Below, piece after piece: positions 17,254 through 25,610 of a stretch of 64,000 nt of DNA (positions within the stretch are counted from its first letter, which is position 1; each line of letters opens with the position of its first letter). This DNA comes from Caulobacter sp. BP25. GTDB lineage: Bacteria; Pseudomonadota; Alphaproteobacteria; Caulobacterales; Caulobacteraceae. The translations under genes and the position numbers were made by a program. The notes beneath the pieces were generated by a model, which saw only the letters and a list, made by a program, of their open reading frames with translations, did no database searches and was not told the DNA's origin. Location: NCBI RefSeq assembly GCF_002737755.1, contig NZ_PEGH01000011.1, positions 93,131 through 157,130 of the forward strand, read 5' to 3'.

Positions 17254-17575
17254 GAATCCCCGTGAAATGGAGTACCGCCTGTTCGGGCAGGTGACGCGCG
17301 CCCTGATGGAAGCGTCACAGGCTCCGGCGGATGACTTCGCGAAGCGGATCGACGCGTTGGATTGGAATCGCAAGGTCTGGTCGGCCTTGGCGACGGATTG
17401 CTCTTTGCCTGACAACCAGCTTCCGATGGAGCTGCGCGCCAGCATCATTTCGCTGAGCCTCTGGGTCAGCCGTCACTCCAGCGCGGTCATGCGCAAGGAG
17501 GAGGACTTCGAGCCTCTGATCGAGATCAATCGCATCATCATGCAGGGACTCGCGGGCCGCGCCGACGCGGCCTGA
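17213..17575 (+). CDS. flaF: Flagellar biosynthesis regulator FlaF
   Basis: A 120-residue helical protein beginning [20 protein letters not shown], which matches FlaF. It is required for flagellin synthesis and secretion, acting opposite to Flb[14 protein letters not shown] and [16 protein letters not shown] are the conserved family blocks. The ATG at 17213 was chosen over one 27 bases upstream because the family N-terminus starts there. It overlaps flbT and is closed by a 13-bp terminator hairpin, so flbT-flaF forms a bicistronic unit separate from fljL. Confidence 0.95.
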   Translation: MSLRAYQQAATRAENPREMEYRLFGQVTRALMEASQAPADDFAKRIDALDWNRKVWSALATDCSLPDNQLPMELRASIISLSLWVSRHSSAVMRKEEDFEPLIEINRIIMQGLAGRADAA

Positions 17576-17628
17576 TTTCGAAATTCCGCAAGGCTGAACG
17601 TCTTGCCTACCACCCCTGGAAAAACCTG

Positions 17629-17668
17629 CCGCCCGGCGAATTCTGCATTCGCCGGGCGGTTTCGTTTC
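17629..17668 (+). terminator. Terminator of flbT-flaF
   Basis: A perfect 13-bp stem (CCGCCCGGCGAAT with ATTCGCCGGGCGG) and a 5-base loop, followed by TTTCGTTT. Confidence 0.88.
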
Positions 17669-17736
17669 TGGCCTGGTGAGCCAAAATAATCCATACAAAA
17701 CAATATTCTAGGCATTTTTGCCGGATTGGCCGCGAC

Positions 17737-17751
17737 TGGCCCGCCGTTTGC
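17737..17751 (+). promoter_or_regulatory. Sigma-54 promoter of fljL
   Basis: TGGCCCGCCGTTTGC matches the -24/-12 consensus TGGCCC-N5-TTGC exactly, with the required 10 bases between GG and GC. Start of transcription would be near 17763, about 60 bases before the fljL ATG. Flanking CCGGCAA/TTGCCGG boxes at 17718-17724 and 17780-17786 are candidate FlbD (ftr) sites. Confidence 0.85.
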
Positions 17752-17822
17752 GATGGTTCGCGCGGGCAAAACGCTCTCCCCGGCAATACGCCGGATGAAT
17801 CCCGCCAAAATGGTAGGTCGCA

Positions 17823-18644
17823 ATGCTGAACTCGATCAACACCAATCCTGGTGCGCTTCTCGCGCTCCAAAATCTGAACGCAACTAACACGGAGCTCGCC
17901 ACCACCCAGAGCCGTATCAACACTGGCAAGAAGGTCGCTAACGCCAAGGACAACGGCGCGATCTGGTCGATGGCCAAGATGCAGAGCGCGAGCTCATCGT
18001 CGTTGAATGCCGTGAAGGATTCTCTCCAGCGCGGTCAGTCCACGATTGATGTTGGTCTCGCGGCCGGCGACACCATCACCGATCTGCTCATGAAGATGAA
18101 GGAAAAGGCTCTGGCCGCTTCCGACACTTCGCTGAACAGCACGTCGCTCAAGGCGCTTAAGACGGACTTCGACTCTCTTCGCGACCAAATCACCAAGGCC
18201 GCGCAGAATGCGATGTTCAATGGTGTCAGCCTCGTGGCGGCCACCGTCAAGCCGCTGGTCTTCCTGGCCAATGCGGACGGCGGCAGCTTCACGGTCATGG
18301 CCCAAACCATGAGTCTTGAGGGTCTCGGCCTGACGGGGACCTCGACGTTCAATACGGCGACCGAAGCCGCCACGATGATCGCCGATATGACGACTGCGCT
18401 GCTGACGGCCACCAACAAGCTGTCTGCGCTCGGCACGGCCTCGGTTGGTCTCGATACGCACCTGACCTTCATTGGGAAGTTGCAGGACAGCCTGGACGCC
18501 GGCGTGGGCAACCTGGTCGATGCGGATCTGGCGAAGGAAAGCGCCAAGCTCCAGTCGCTGCAAACCAAGCAGCAACTGGGTGTGCAGGCTCTTTCGATCG
18601 CCAATCAGACCCCGCAGACGATCCTGTCGCTGTTCCAGGGGTGA
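17823..18644 (+). CDS. fljL: Flagellin FljL
   Basis: A 273-residue flagellin. The N-terminal D0/D1 coiled coil reads [20 protein letters not shown] and [21 protein letters not shown]. The C-terminal helix has [20 protein letters not shown] and ends [19 protein letters not shown]. It lacks a large D2/D3 domain, as usual for the 25-29 kDa Caulobacter flagellins. The variable middle (about 150-190) is rich in Ser/Thr, where FlmG-dependent glycosylation is expected. It begins MLNS rather than MALNS. Driven by the sigma-54 promoter upstream and closed by its own terminator. The symbol is from order and sequence and is less certain than the family. Confidence 0.88.
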   Translation: MLNSINTNPGALLALQNLNATNTELATTQSRINTGKKVANAKDNGAIWSMAKMQSASSSSLNAVKDSLQRGQSTIDVGLAAGDTITDLLMKMKEKALAASDTSLNSTSLKALKTDFDSLRDQITKAAQNAMFNGVSLVAATVKPLVFLANADGGSFTVMAQTMSLEGLGLTGTSTFNTATEAATMIADMTTALLTATNKLSALGTASVGLDTHLTFIGKLQDSLDAGVGNLVDADLAKESAKLQSLQTKQQLGVQALSIANQTPQTILSLFQG

Positions 18645-18654
18645 TCTCCGATAC

Positions 18655-18690
18655 GCCGGACGGCCGTCAAAAGCCGTCCGGCGCCTCTTT
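18655..18690 (+). terminator. Terminator after fljL
   Basis: A perfect 10-bp stem (GCCGGACGGC with GCCGTCCGGC) and 8-base loop, then GCCTCTTTCC. It begins 10 bases after the fljL stop. Confidence 0.8.
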
Positions 18691-18735
18691 CCTGCTGGGT
18701 GCGCAAATAGTGCCCGGCAATAATTGCCTGCACCA

Positions 18736-18768
18736 AAAGGCCCTCGGCAGAAATTGCCGGGGGCCTTT
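18736..18768. promoter_or_regulatory. Strong 14-bp hairpin carrying inverted CGGCA/TGCCG boxes
   Basis: AAAGGCCCTCGGCA pairs with TGCCGGGGGCCTTT (one G-T pair) around GAAAT. The fljL transcript already has a terminator 46 bases earlier. The inner CGGCAGAAATTGCCG resembles the boxes flanking both flagellin promoters, so this may be an FlbD enhancer site for fljK, a back-up terminator, or both. Confidence 0.6.
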
Positions 18769-18833
18769 GTGGTTAATGGACCTATAACTCATATTTTTCA
18801 GCAGCTTATCGCGGCATTGCCGGTGGGAATTTT

Positions 18834-18848
18834 TGGCCCGGCAATTGC
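18834..18848 (+). promoter_or_regulatory. Sigma-54 promoter of fljK
   Basis: TGGCCCGGCAATTGC matches TGGCCC-N5-TTGC with GG and GC 10 bases apart. Transcription would start near 18860, leaving a leader of about 60 bases that is the likely FlbT target. Nearby ATTGCCGG (18816-18823) and CCGGCA (18874-18879) are candidate FlbD half-sites. Confidence 0.88.
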
Positions 18849-18920
18849 TACAGGTCTTCCTGAGCAAAATGCTCCCGGCAGCCAAAATGGCGTCGGATAC
18901 CTTGAAAAGGAACCATTCGT

Positions 18921-19745
18921 ATGGCGCTGAATAGCATCAACACGAACGCGGGCGCGATGATCGCCCTGCAGAACCTGAACACCACGAACACCGAGCTGGG
19001 CGTTACCCAGCAACGCATCAATACCGGCAAGAAGATTGCCAATGCCAAGGACAACGGCGCCATCTGGGCCATGTCCAAGACGCAATCTGCCACAGCCCAA
19101 TCGCTGAACGCCGTGAAGGACTCGCTGCAACGCGGCCAGTCGACCATCGACGTGGCCCTGGCTGCTGGCGATACCATTACCGACCTGCTGATGAAGATGA
19201 AGGAAAAGGCCTTGGCCGCTTCCGACACTTCGCTGAACAGCGCCTCGTTTAAGGCGCTGAATGCCGACTTCGAGTCCCTGCGCTCTCAAATCACCAAGGC
19301 CGCAGAAAACTCCAAGTTCAACGGTGTCAGCCTCGTTGGCGAAAGCGCCCAGGCGCTCGTCTTCCTGGCCAACGCTGACGGCACCGGCTTCACGGTGAGC
19401 GCTCAGAGGCTGAGCCTGGCTGGTCTGGGTCTCGACAGCGCGACTCCGGGCTTCGCAACGGCCTCTGCGGCTAAGACGATGATCGCCGAGATCGACACCG
19501 CCATCGGCACCGCCACCAACAAGCTGGCCGCCCTGGGCACTAGCTCTGTCGGTCTCGACACCCACCTGACCTTCATCGGCAAGCTGCAAGACAGCCTGGA
19601 CGCAGGTGTCGGCAATCTGGTGGACGCTGACCTGGCCAAGGAAAGCGCCAAGCTGCAGTCGCTGCAAACCAAGCAACAGCTTGGCGTGCAAGCGCTGTCG
19701 ATCGCGAACCAATCTACGTCGTCGATCCTGAGCCTGTTCCGTTAA
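18921..19745 (+). CDS. fljK: Major flagellin FljK
   Basis: A 274-residue flagellin starting [20 protein letters not shown] and ending [19 protein letters not shown]- and C-terminal D0/D1 helices are nearly identical to those of the preceding flagellin; divergence lies at about 138-195 ([18 protein letters not shown], then [16 protein letters not shown]). The end [13 protein letters not shown] is what I recall for Caulobacter FljK, the 25-kDa main filament subunit; the symbol rests on that. AAAAGGA about 7 bases upstream is the ribosome site. It has its own sigma-54 promoter and a strong terminator. Confidence 0.88.
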   Translation: MALNSINTNAGAMIALQNLNTTNTELGVTQQRINTGKKIANAKDNGAIWAMSKTQSATAQSLNAVKDSLQRGQSTIDVALAAGDTITDLLMKMKEKALAASDTSLNSASFKALNADFESLRSQITKAAENSKFNGVSLVGESAQALVFLANADGTGFTVSAQRLSLAGLGLDSATPGFATASAAKTMIAEIDTAIGTATNKLAALGTSSVGLDTHLTFIGKLQDSLDAGVGNLVDADLAKESAKLQSLQTKQQLGVQALSIANQSTSSILSLFR

Positions 19746-19755
19746 GGAGCTGGGA

Positions 19756-19790
19756 GGAGGCGGGCTCGTCTGAGCCCGCCTCCATCTTTT
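19756..19790 (+). terminator. Terminator after fljK
   Basis: A perfect 12-bp stem (GGAGGCGGGCTC with GAGCCCGCCTCC) around a 4-base loop, followed by ATCTTTT. It starts 10 bases after the fljK stop. Confidence 0.92.
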
Positions 19791-19851
19791 CTGAGGGTTG
19801 AAGACAGGGAGAAAAAGAGAGGAGGGCCGACCAGCAAGTCGGCAGACAGAT

Positions 19852-20220
19852 ATGGAACCCAAGGCCGCATTGTCGGCGATCAGAGATTTTATCGCCCCCG
19901 TGAACGCCCCGGACCCGTCCGAGGGCGCAAGAGCCGTTCAGGGCCAGCTTAGGGCCGCGCTCGGGCAGGCTCAGCCTGTCGAAGGCGAGCCCACCGCGCC
20001 CGCGGCGGAAGCCAAGCCTGAAGCGCCCGTCGACAAGGGACCCCAGCCGGGCGATCTGCGACTGGTGATCGAGCAGTCCGGAGACACCGGTGACTACGTC
20101 TACAAGACGGTGGACCGGCGCACCGGCGAGACGCTGAATCAGTTCCCCCGCGAGGAGATCCTGAAGTTGCGTGAAGCCTCGCGCTACCACAGCGGGGATG
20201 TCTACGACGGCAAGGCCTGA
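19852..20220 (+). CDS. flaG: FlaG family flagellar protein
   Basis: A 122-residue protein. The N-terminal half (about 1-65) is Ala/Pro/Glu-rich linker. The C-terminal half has the FlaG pattern GDLRLVIEQSGDTGDYVYKT, then VDRRTGETLNQFPREEILKL. FlaG-type proteins sit between flagellin and cap genes in many bacteria and influence filament length. The ATG at 19852 lacks a close ribosome site (GAGGAGGG is 25 bases away); a TTG 54 bases upstream in frame is an alternative start. It lies after the fljK terminator, so it needs read-through or its own promoter. Confidence 0.8.
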   Translation: MEPKAALSAIRDFIAPVNAPDPSEGARAVQGQLRAALGQAQPVEGEPTAPAAEAKPEAPVDKGPQPGDLRLVIEQSGDTGDYVYKTVDRRTGETLNQFPREEILKLREASRYHSGDVYDGKA

Positions 20221-20330
20221 GCTCCGGCTGACGCCTTAGCGAGGAGGATGTGCGACGGCAGGTCGCAGACCTTAATGGACATGGTTTATAAGCGTTAACC
20301 ATGTTCTTACTTTCTGACCCCAATCTCGGC

Positions 20331-20385
20331 GGCGATTAGATCGCACGCCGAATCGCGCGCGATCGCAACCACGGCAAAAACGCCG
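20331..20385 (+). promoter_or_regulatory. Weak candidate sigma-54 promoter and FlbD-like box before fljJ
   Basis: CGGCGATTAGATCGC at 20330-20344 keeps the GG-N10-GC spacing but matches the consensus poorly elsewhere. CGGCAAAAACGCCG at 20372-20385 is a dyad like the FlbD-type boxes by fljL and fljK. Together they suggest class III/IV control, with low certainty. Confidence 0.3.
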
Positions 20386-20399
20386 ATCGGAGGCCGCGC

Positions 20400-21236
20400 A
20401 TGACGCTGAGCGTCAACACGAACCAGCCCGCGCTGATCGCGCTGCAGAACCTGAACCGCACCAACGACGACATGCAGTCGGTGCAAACCAGGATCAACAC
20501 GGGCCTGTCGATCTCCACCGCCAAGGACAACGCCGCCGTCTGGTCGATCGCCCAGGAGCAGCGCGCCGACATGAGCGCGCTCGGGGCGGTCAAGATGAGT
20601 CTGGATCGCGCGACCTCGATCGCCGACGTGGCTCTCGCCGCGGGCGAGTCGGTTTCGGACCTTCTCAAGCTGATGCGCGAGAAGGTTGTCGCGGCCAAGG
20701 ACACCTCGCTGACCACGACGTCTCGGCAGTCCATGAACGCGGACTTCCAAGCTCAGCTCAAGAACCTCAGCCAGGTCCTCACGAGCGCGGTGTTCGACGG
20801 CGCGAACCTGCTGGACGGCAGCCAGACCGCCGACATGACCTTCCTGGCCGACGCCGACGCGGGCCAGGCGATTACGCTAAGCCTCCAGAACCTGTCGCTG
20901 GGCGGGACGATCAACACGCTTACGGCGACCGACGATATTCTGACGCCGACGAACGCGACTGCGGTTCTGGCTCGCCTGGACTCCACGATGGTCGCGGTCA
21001 ATCAGGCCGTGGGCAATATCGGTAGCCAGGCCAAGCAGATCGACGCTCACAGCACCTTTGTCGCCAGGCTGACGGACGTGCTTGAGACCGGGGTGGGAAA
21101 TCTGGTCGACGCGGACCTCGCCAAGGAAAGCGCGCGGCTTCAGGCCCTCCAGGTCAAGCAGCAGCTCGGGGCTCAGGCGCTTTCGATCGCCAATAGCGCG
21201 CCGCAGATCATCCTCTCGCTGTTCAACGGGCAGTAA
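20400..21236 (+). CDS. fljJ: Flagellin FljJ
   Basis: A 278-residue flagellin more divergent than the other two. It starts MTLSVNTNQPALIALQNLNR, has MQSVQTRINTGLSISTAKDN, and ends QALSIANSAPQIILSLFNGQ. The variable centre lies at about 140-185. In Caulobacter the 29-kDa flagellin FljJ occupies the hook-proximal filament. GGAGG lies 8 bases before the ATG. Its larger size and greater divergence support the assignment. It lies between flaG and a FlmH-like acetyltransferase gene. Confidence 0.87.
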   Translation: MTLSVNTNQPALIALQNLNRTNDDMQSVQTRINTGLSISTAKDNAAVWSIAQEQRADMSALGAVKMSLDRATSIADVALAAGESVSDLLKLMREKVVAAKDTSLTTTSRQSMNADFQAQLKNLSQVLTSAVFDGANLLDGSQTADMTFLADADAGQAITLSLQNLSLGGTINTLTATDDILTPTNATAVLARLDSTMVAVNQAVGNIGSQAKQIDAHSTFVARLTDVLETGVGNLVDADLAKESARLQALQVKQQLGAQALSIANSAPQIILSLFNGQ

Positions 21237-21301
21237 CCCTAGGTTAAGTGGCGGTGCGGGGCTAAGCTCCAGGCGTGCGAAACGGGGATTCGGCGGCGGG
21301 C

Positions 21302-21856
21302 ATGATCGACTTGCGCGACTTGCGGGACGAGGACGAGGCGACCCTCTTTCAGTGGCGCTCGGAGCCCGAGGTCGACCGCTGGATGTCCGACGCCGATCTG
21401 CCCAGTCGGGAGGCGCACGCGGTCTGGTTCCAGGCTTTGCGCTCCGATCCGGACATGCGCGGCTGGATGATCACGCGCACCGGCGCGCCCATGGGACTTC
21501 TGACGCTGACGGGTCTAACCAGCCATCACCGCCGGGCCAGCTGGAACTGGTTCCTGGGCTCGGCCGAAGCGCGGGGGCGGGGCGTCGGCCGCGCCGCCCA
21601 GGTGCTGGGTCTGGATCGGGCCTTCGGCGAGCTGAGCCTCCACAAGGTTTTCGCCGAGGTCATGGCCGACAATGACGCGGCGCTGAAGGCGCAGTCGGCC
21701 GCCGGTTTCCGGCGCGAAGGCTATCTTCGCGGCCATGTGCTCAAGGACGGTCGTCCGCGCGACGTCGTGCTACTCGGAATTCTGGCTTCGGAATGGGCCG
21801 AGCTGCGCGACGACGCGCGCCGAGCGCTTTCGGAGGCGCATCTAATCGCCGCTTAA
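21302..21856 (+). CDS. PseH/FlmH-like GNAT acetyltransferase (second copy in locus)
   Basis: A 184-residue GNAT protein that aligns along its length with FlmH of this window. LFQWRSEPEVDRWM aligns with LLAWRNSPEVAAYM, LGSAEARGRGVGRAAQ with ASPNVRGLGVGSYV, and AAGFRREGYLRGHVLKDG with AYGFQREALFRDHVIKNG. It is therefore a diverged paralogue, possibly acting on a related sugar-amine or on protein. It starts 65 bases after fljJ; ATG 21302 was taken, with a GTG 27 bases upstream as alternative. Location between fljJ and flaEY ties it to filament modification (inference). Confidence 0.8.
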   Translation: MIDLRDLRDEDEATLFQWRSEPEVDRWMSDADLPSREAHAVWFQALRSDPDMRGWMITRTGAPMGLLTLTGLTSHHRRASWNWFLGSAEARGRGVGRAAQVLGLDRAFGELSLHKVFAEVMADNDAALKAQSAAGFRREGYLRGHVLKDGRPRDVVLLGILASEWAELRDDARRALSEAHLIAA

Positions 21857-21935
21857 CGCCGAGCCTTGAGGGCGCGTTAACGGTGCGTGGACGAATGTAT
21901 CAGCGGGGGACTCCGGGTCCCCGTCAGGACAAGCC

Positions 21936-24806
21936 GTGATCACGTTCGATACCAGTACGCTGCTCAGCTACTATCAGGCCCGTAGCGGCCTGACGGCCGC
22001 GAACGCGTCTGGAACGGCTGGTGTGTCCACGACGAGGTCGACGGCCGTGGTTCCGACCGCGCCGTGGTCCTCCGGAAGCGTGCCGGCCGCCAGCGAGCTT
22101 GTCCGCTCGGCGCTCAATGGCCGCAAGTTCGTGGATGAGGGCGCGAACACCTCCTCTTTGAAGGGGGCAAGTCCCGACTACGCCAAGCTTTTCGCCACTT
22201 ATCAGGCGCTTAGCACCCTGTCGGCCGTCGCTAGTCGCGCGGGCGAGAAAAGGGTCACGAACGACGAAATCACCCGCTTGCAGACCGCCATGACCCGGGG
22301 TCTGGTCGAGGTCAGCAGCTACGTGCAGGGGCTCACGCTGGACCAGTTGCGCCTGACGACGGGCACGGTCATGACCAGCGACAAGGCCCAGGTCGGTGTC
22401 CCTAAGGCCGACTACAATTACACCACGGATACGATCTACAGCGGTCAGATCGACGACCCGGTGGCGAAGTTTCAGGGTAACGTTTCGTTCGACGTCGCGG
22501 TCAAAGCCTTCGGCGTCACAAAGACGGTGACGATGAACCTGAGCGACATGGGCTCCACGCCGCGGACTATGTCGAACGTCGTCGAGTACATGAACGGCAA
22601 GATGAAGGCGGCGGGCTACAATACCGCCTTTGCGGTTCAGCGGACGGCGGGGCAGGAGCGCACCGTTCAGGTCAATGGCAAGCCCGTCACGTTGCCGGCG
22701 ACGGGCGACGATTTCGCGCTGAGGGTCAAGGGCGACTCCGCCGAACAGATCACCTTCACGGCGCCTACCGCAGCGCCGGCCGTCTATGTCACGACCAAGT
22801 CTGGGGACCCGGACCCCGACAAGAACAGCCTGACCGACGACGGCGTCTACGAGACCTCCCTGACCAAGTACAGCGCCTCCGGGACCGGTGGCGGGGCGGG
22901 CGCTGGCGCGCCGGGCGGCAAGGTGTTCACCGAAACCCTCCAGGGCACGATCTCCAGCGTCCGCAAGTCGGTGACGGGCGCGGACGGTTCGGTCTACATG
23001 CTGGCCGACGTGTCCACGCAGGTCGACGGCAAGCTCGACATCGACGGTCAGCCGATCAAGGGCGAAAGCGATGTCGCCCTGCTGAAGTACGACAGCGCCG
23101 GCCACTTGTTGTTCGCTCAGAGCCTGGGAGCGACAGACAACGCCAGTGGGCTTTCGCTTGCGGTCGCGGATGACGGCAGCATCGCGGTGGCGGGGTCGGT
23201 GAGCGGTCGATTGCAGGGCGCGGTCAATGGGCCGCTCAACAGCAGCGACACCTCGACCACCACCGACAGCTTCGTGACCCGCTACAGCGCCAATGGAGAC
23301 GAGCAGTGGACGGTGCGTCGCGGTGGCTTGCAGGAGGACGAGGCCACGGCCTTGGCCTTTGGCGCTGACGGCGTTCTCTACGTCGGCGGCCGCAGCAAGT
23401 CGGACCTCCCAGGCTCGGTCGGAACGGATCCCAGCGGCGGTTGGGACGCCTATCTTTCGGCTTTCGCCACCGACGGCGCCGGTAAGCCAAACGCGCTGTT
23501 CACCCAGAAGTTCGGCACAGCCGCTAACGACTCCGTATCGGATATCGTCGTCAACGGCTCGCAGGTCATCGTCGGGTCCAAGGAAGACGGCAAGGCGATG
23601 CTGCGAAGCTTCGACGTGACCGCCAGCGTGGTCACCGAGAATGTTACCCAGCTCAATCAGTATGGCGCCTACGAGACCGTGCCAGTCACCTACACTAAGA
23701 CGGCGACCCTGTCGGCGGGCGCGACCCGCGATCTCGGATCGCTGAGGGGGGGCGATTTGGTCGGCCTGCGGATCGACGGCGGGCAGCTCTATGTCGGCGG
23801 CTCCACCGCCAATAGCAGCATGGCGATCAACGCCGTCACAACGGGCGCGTCCGGCGGCATGGACGCTTTTGTCGGTCGCATGTCCCTGAACATCGCCGAC
23901 ACCAGCGCCGACGCCATGACCTACTACGGCGGCGCGGGCGACGACACGGTGACCGGCTTCGACGTCAAGAACGGAACGGCCTGGTTTGTCGGGTCGGCGG
24001 GCGCCAATCTGGATGGCCAGTCGACCATCGGCGCCAAGGACGGTTATGTCGCCCAGGTCAATGTCGGGACGGGTGCGGTGGACTGGAGCCAGCGGCTGAC
24101 CGGCAAGGATGGTTACGCCACGCCGACCTCGGTGGCGGTCTCGGCCTCTGGCGCTTCGGCCCTGGACCTCTTCGGTCTGCCCTCCGGGACCATGACGTTC
24201 AAGCAGTCCGAACGCATCACGACGGGCACCGCGGCGCGGGCCGGCGACACCTTCCAGATCCGCACGCGCGAGCGCGGTCCGCTGACCACGATCACGATCG
24301 ACGCCAACGACACGCTCGAGACCCTCTCGGACAAGATCAAGCGCGCTTCGGGTTTCCGCGCCAAGGTCGAAACCGTCACCAACGGCGACAACCGGGTCCT
24401 GAAGATCAGTCCAGCCTCCAACACCGCGACGCTTGAGATCGTCGCCGGCAAGGGCGGCACCGACGTGCTGACCGCGCTGGGCCTGGCCGGGGGCGTGGTC
24501 CGGGCGACCAAGACCGATAACGACAAGACGGTGTCGGCCGACGGCAAAGGCCCCGTCTATGGACTGCAGCTGCCGCCGGAATTGGATCTGACCACCGAGG
24601 CTGGGCGTAAAAACGCCAACGCCGTCATCACCCGCGCCATGTCCCAGATCCGGACCGCCTATCGTGAGGCCGCTGACGCCGCGAACGGCGTGACCAGCGA
24701 CGGTTCGAAGAAGGCGGGTAAGACCGACGGGACAGTGCCCAAATACCTGACCGACCAGCTTTCCAACTATCAGGCCGCGTTGAACCGCCTGACGGGCGGC
24801 GGCTAA
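21936..24806 (+). CDS. flaEY: FlaEY, flagellar regulatory/modulation protein
   Basis: A 956-residue protein, GTG start at 21936, beginning MITFDTSTLLSYYQARSGL. Regions seen: an N-terminal part (1-130) with helices; a middle (about 330-760) of repeated beta-propeller-like blades with patterns such as VALLKYDSAGHLLFAQSLGA and GWDAYLSAFATDGAG; a segment (about 765-870) resembling hook/filament-associated proteins (LTTITIDANDTLETLSDKIK); and a C-terminal helix (VITRAMSQIRTAYREAADAA). Caulobacter flaEY mutants have altered flagellin synthesis or motility (established in outline). It is preceded by two TTAACG elements that may be part of its promoter. Confidence 0.85.
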   Translation: MITFDTSTLLSYYQARSGLTAANASGTAGVSTTRSTAVVPTAPWSSGSVPAASELVRSALNGRKFVDEGANTSSLKGASPDYAKLFATYQALSTLSAVASRAGEKRVTNDEITRLQTAMTRGLVEVSSYVQGLTLDQLRLTTGTVMTSDKAQVGVPKADYNYTTDTIYSGQIDDPVAKFQGNVSFDVAVKAFGVTKTVTMNLSDMGSTPRTMSNVVEYMNGKMKAAGYNTAFAVQRTAGQERTVQVNGKPVTLPATGDDFALRVKGDSAEQITFTAPTAAPAVYVTTKSGDPDPDKNSLTDDGVYETSLTKYSASGTGGGAGAGAPGGKVFTETLQGTISSVRKSVTGADGSVYMLADVSTQVDGKLDIDGQPIKGESDVALLKYDSAGHLLFAQSLGATDNASGLSLAVADDGSIAVAGSVSGRLQGAVNGPLNSSDTSTTTDSFVTRYSANGDEQWTVRRGGLQEDEATALAFGADGVLYVGGRSKSDLPGSVGTDPSGGWDAYLSAFATDGAGKPNALFTQKFGTAANDSVSDIVVNGSQVIVGSKEDGKAMLRSFDVTASVVTENVTQLNQYGAYETVPVTYTKTATLSAGATRDLGSLRGGDLVGLRIDGGQLYVGGSTANSSMAINAVTTGASGGMDAFVGRMSLNIADTSADAMTYYGGAGDDTVTGFDVKNGTAWFVGSAGANLDGQSTIGAKDGYVAQVNVGTGAVDWSQRLTGKDGYATPTSVAVSASGASALDLFGLPSGTMTFKQSERITTGTAARAGDTFQIRTRERGPLTTITIDANDTLETLSDKIKRASGFRAKVETVTNGDNRVLKISPASNTATLEIVAGKGGTDVLTALGLAGGVVRATKTDNDKTVSADGKGPVYGLQLPPELDLTTEAGRKNANAVITRAMSQIRTAYREAADAANGVTSDGSKKAGKTDGTVPKYLTDQLSNYQAALNRLTGGG

Positions 24807-24900
24807 CGCGTCGTCCAACGCGCTCCGAACATGACGGGCGGGGGCGCTTTCCATGGCGGTCGCGCTTGAAAGCGTCATCGACGCGTCGTAGCCAGTGGGC

Positions 24901-25593
24901 ATGGACTTTCTGAAAGATCGACGGATCGTCGTGCTCGGCGGTGGCGCGGCGCTGGCGCTGCTGGCGGGGCTTGGCATTGCCGCAGCCTTGTTGGCCGGCC
25001 ACGACCAGAAGCAGACCGAGGCTCCGCCGGCTTCGCGCGCGGGCCTGATTGTCGAAACGGGCCGCGAGGACGACACCAAGCTCGATCCCGCCAGGCCGCT
25101 GCGCTGCTTTGTCGGTGGGGCCTTCGTCGGCGAGATCACCCTGGCCGAATGCGCCAAGAAGAACGGCGTGGCGACGGGCGCTCTGGATGTGGGCGTCGAC
25201 GAGACGGGCGCCCTTGCGGCCGCCGATCAGGCCGGCACGGTGTTGACGCCTTTGCCGCCCGCGCCGACCGTCGATGCGCCAGCCGTTGGGCAGGGCGCGA
25301 CCCCTATGACTCCCGCCACCCCGGCCATGGCGTCGGCCAATGCGCCGCTTGCCGCCTGTTGGCGTTACGCCGCCGGCGAGTGGCGTCGGCTGCCGGGCGA
25401 CATCACCCTGAACGCCTGCGCTCAGCAGCTGTTCGGCGGCCGCTGCGAGAAGACCAACGCCGTCGCCTACGGCCGCTGGGGCGAGGAAACCCTGCGTCTG
25501 TTGCAAGGCCGTATCGAGGCGTCTCCCGACAACCGCAGCTTCCACACCGTGCTCGACCAGGCGCCAAACTGCCCTAGCCCGAACGCCGGATAG
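24901..25593 (+). CDS. Hypothetical single-pass membrane protein, 230 aa
   Basis: A short cytoplasmic N-terminus precedes a membrane segment (IVVLGGGAALALLAGLGIAAALL, about 10-32). Next come a small domain with a Cys pair (RPLRCFVGGAFVGEITLAECAKK), a Pro/Ala/Thr linker (about 112-145) and a second Cys-containing unit (ACWRYAAGEWRRLPGDITLN, then GGRCEKTNAVAYG). The two units look alike (C..FVGGAFVGEITLAECAKK against C..RYAAGEWRRLPGDITLNACAQ), suggesting an internal duplication in the periplasm. It ends in NCPSPNAG. ATG 24901 was preferred over an in-frame GTG at 24895. No known family. Confidence 0.7.
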   Translation: MDFLKDRRIVVLGGGAALALLAGLGIAAALLAGHDQKQTEAPPASRAGLIVETGREDDTKLDPARPLRCFVGGAFVGEITLAECAKKNGVATGALDVGVDETGALAAADQAGTVLTPLPPAPTVDAPAVGQGATPMTPATPAMASANAPLAACWRYAAGEWRRLPGDITLNACAQQLFGGRCEKTNAVAYGRWGEETLRLLQGRIEASPDNRSFHTVLDQAPNCPSPNAG

Positions 25594-25610
25594 GTTTATA
25601 AGTGTAATCC

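Noticed and set aside
20300..20338. Twelve-codon frame MFLLSDPNLGGD before fljJ
   Set aside because: Too short, no ribosome site; probably chance. Kept only as part of the motif finding.
21924..25157. Long leftward frame opposite flaEY
   Set aside because: Antisense shadow; composition mirrors flaEY and it resembles no known family.
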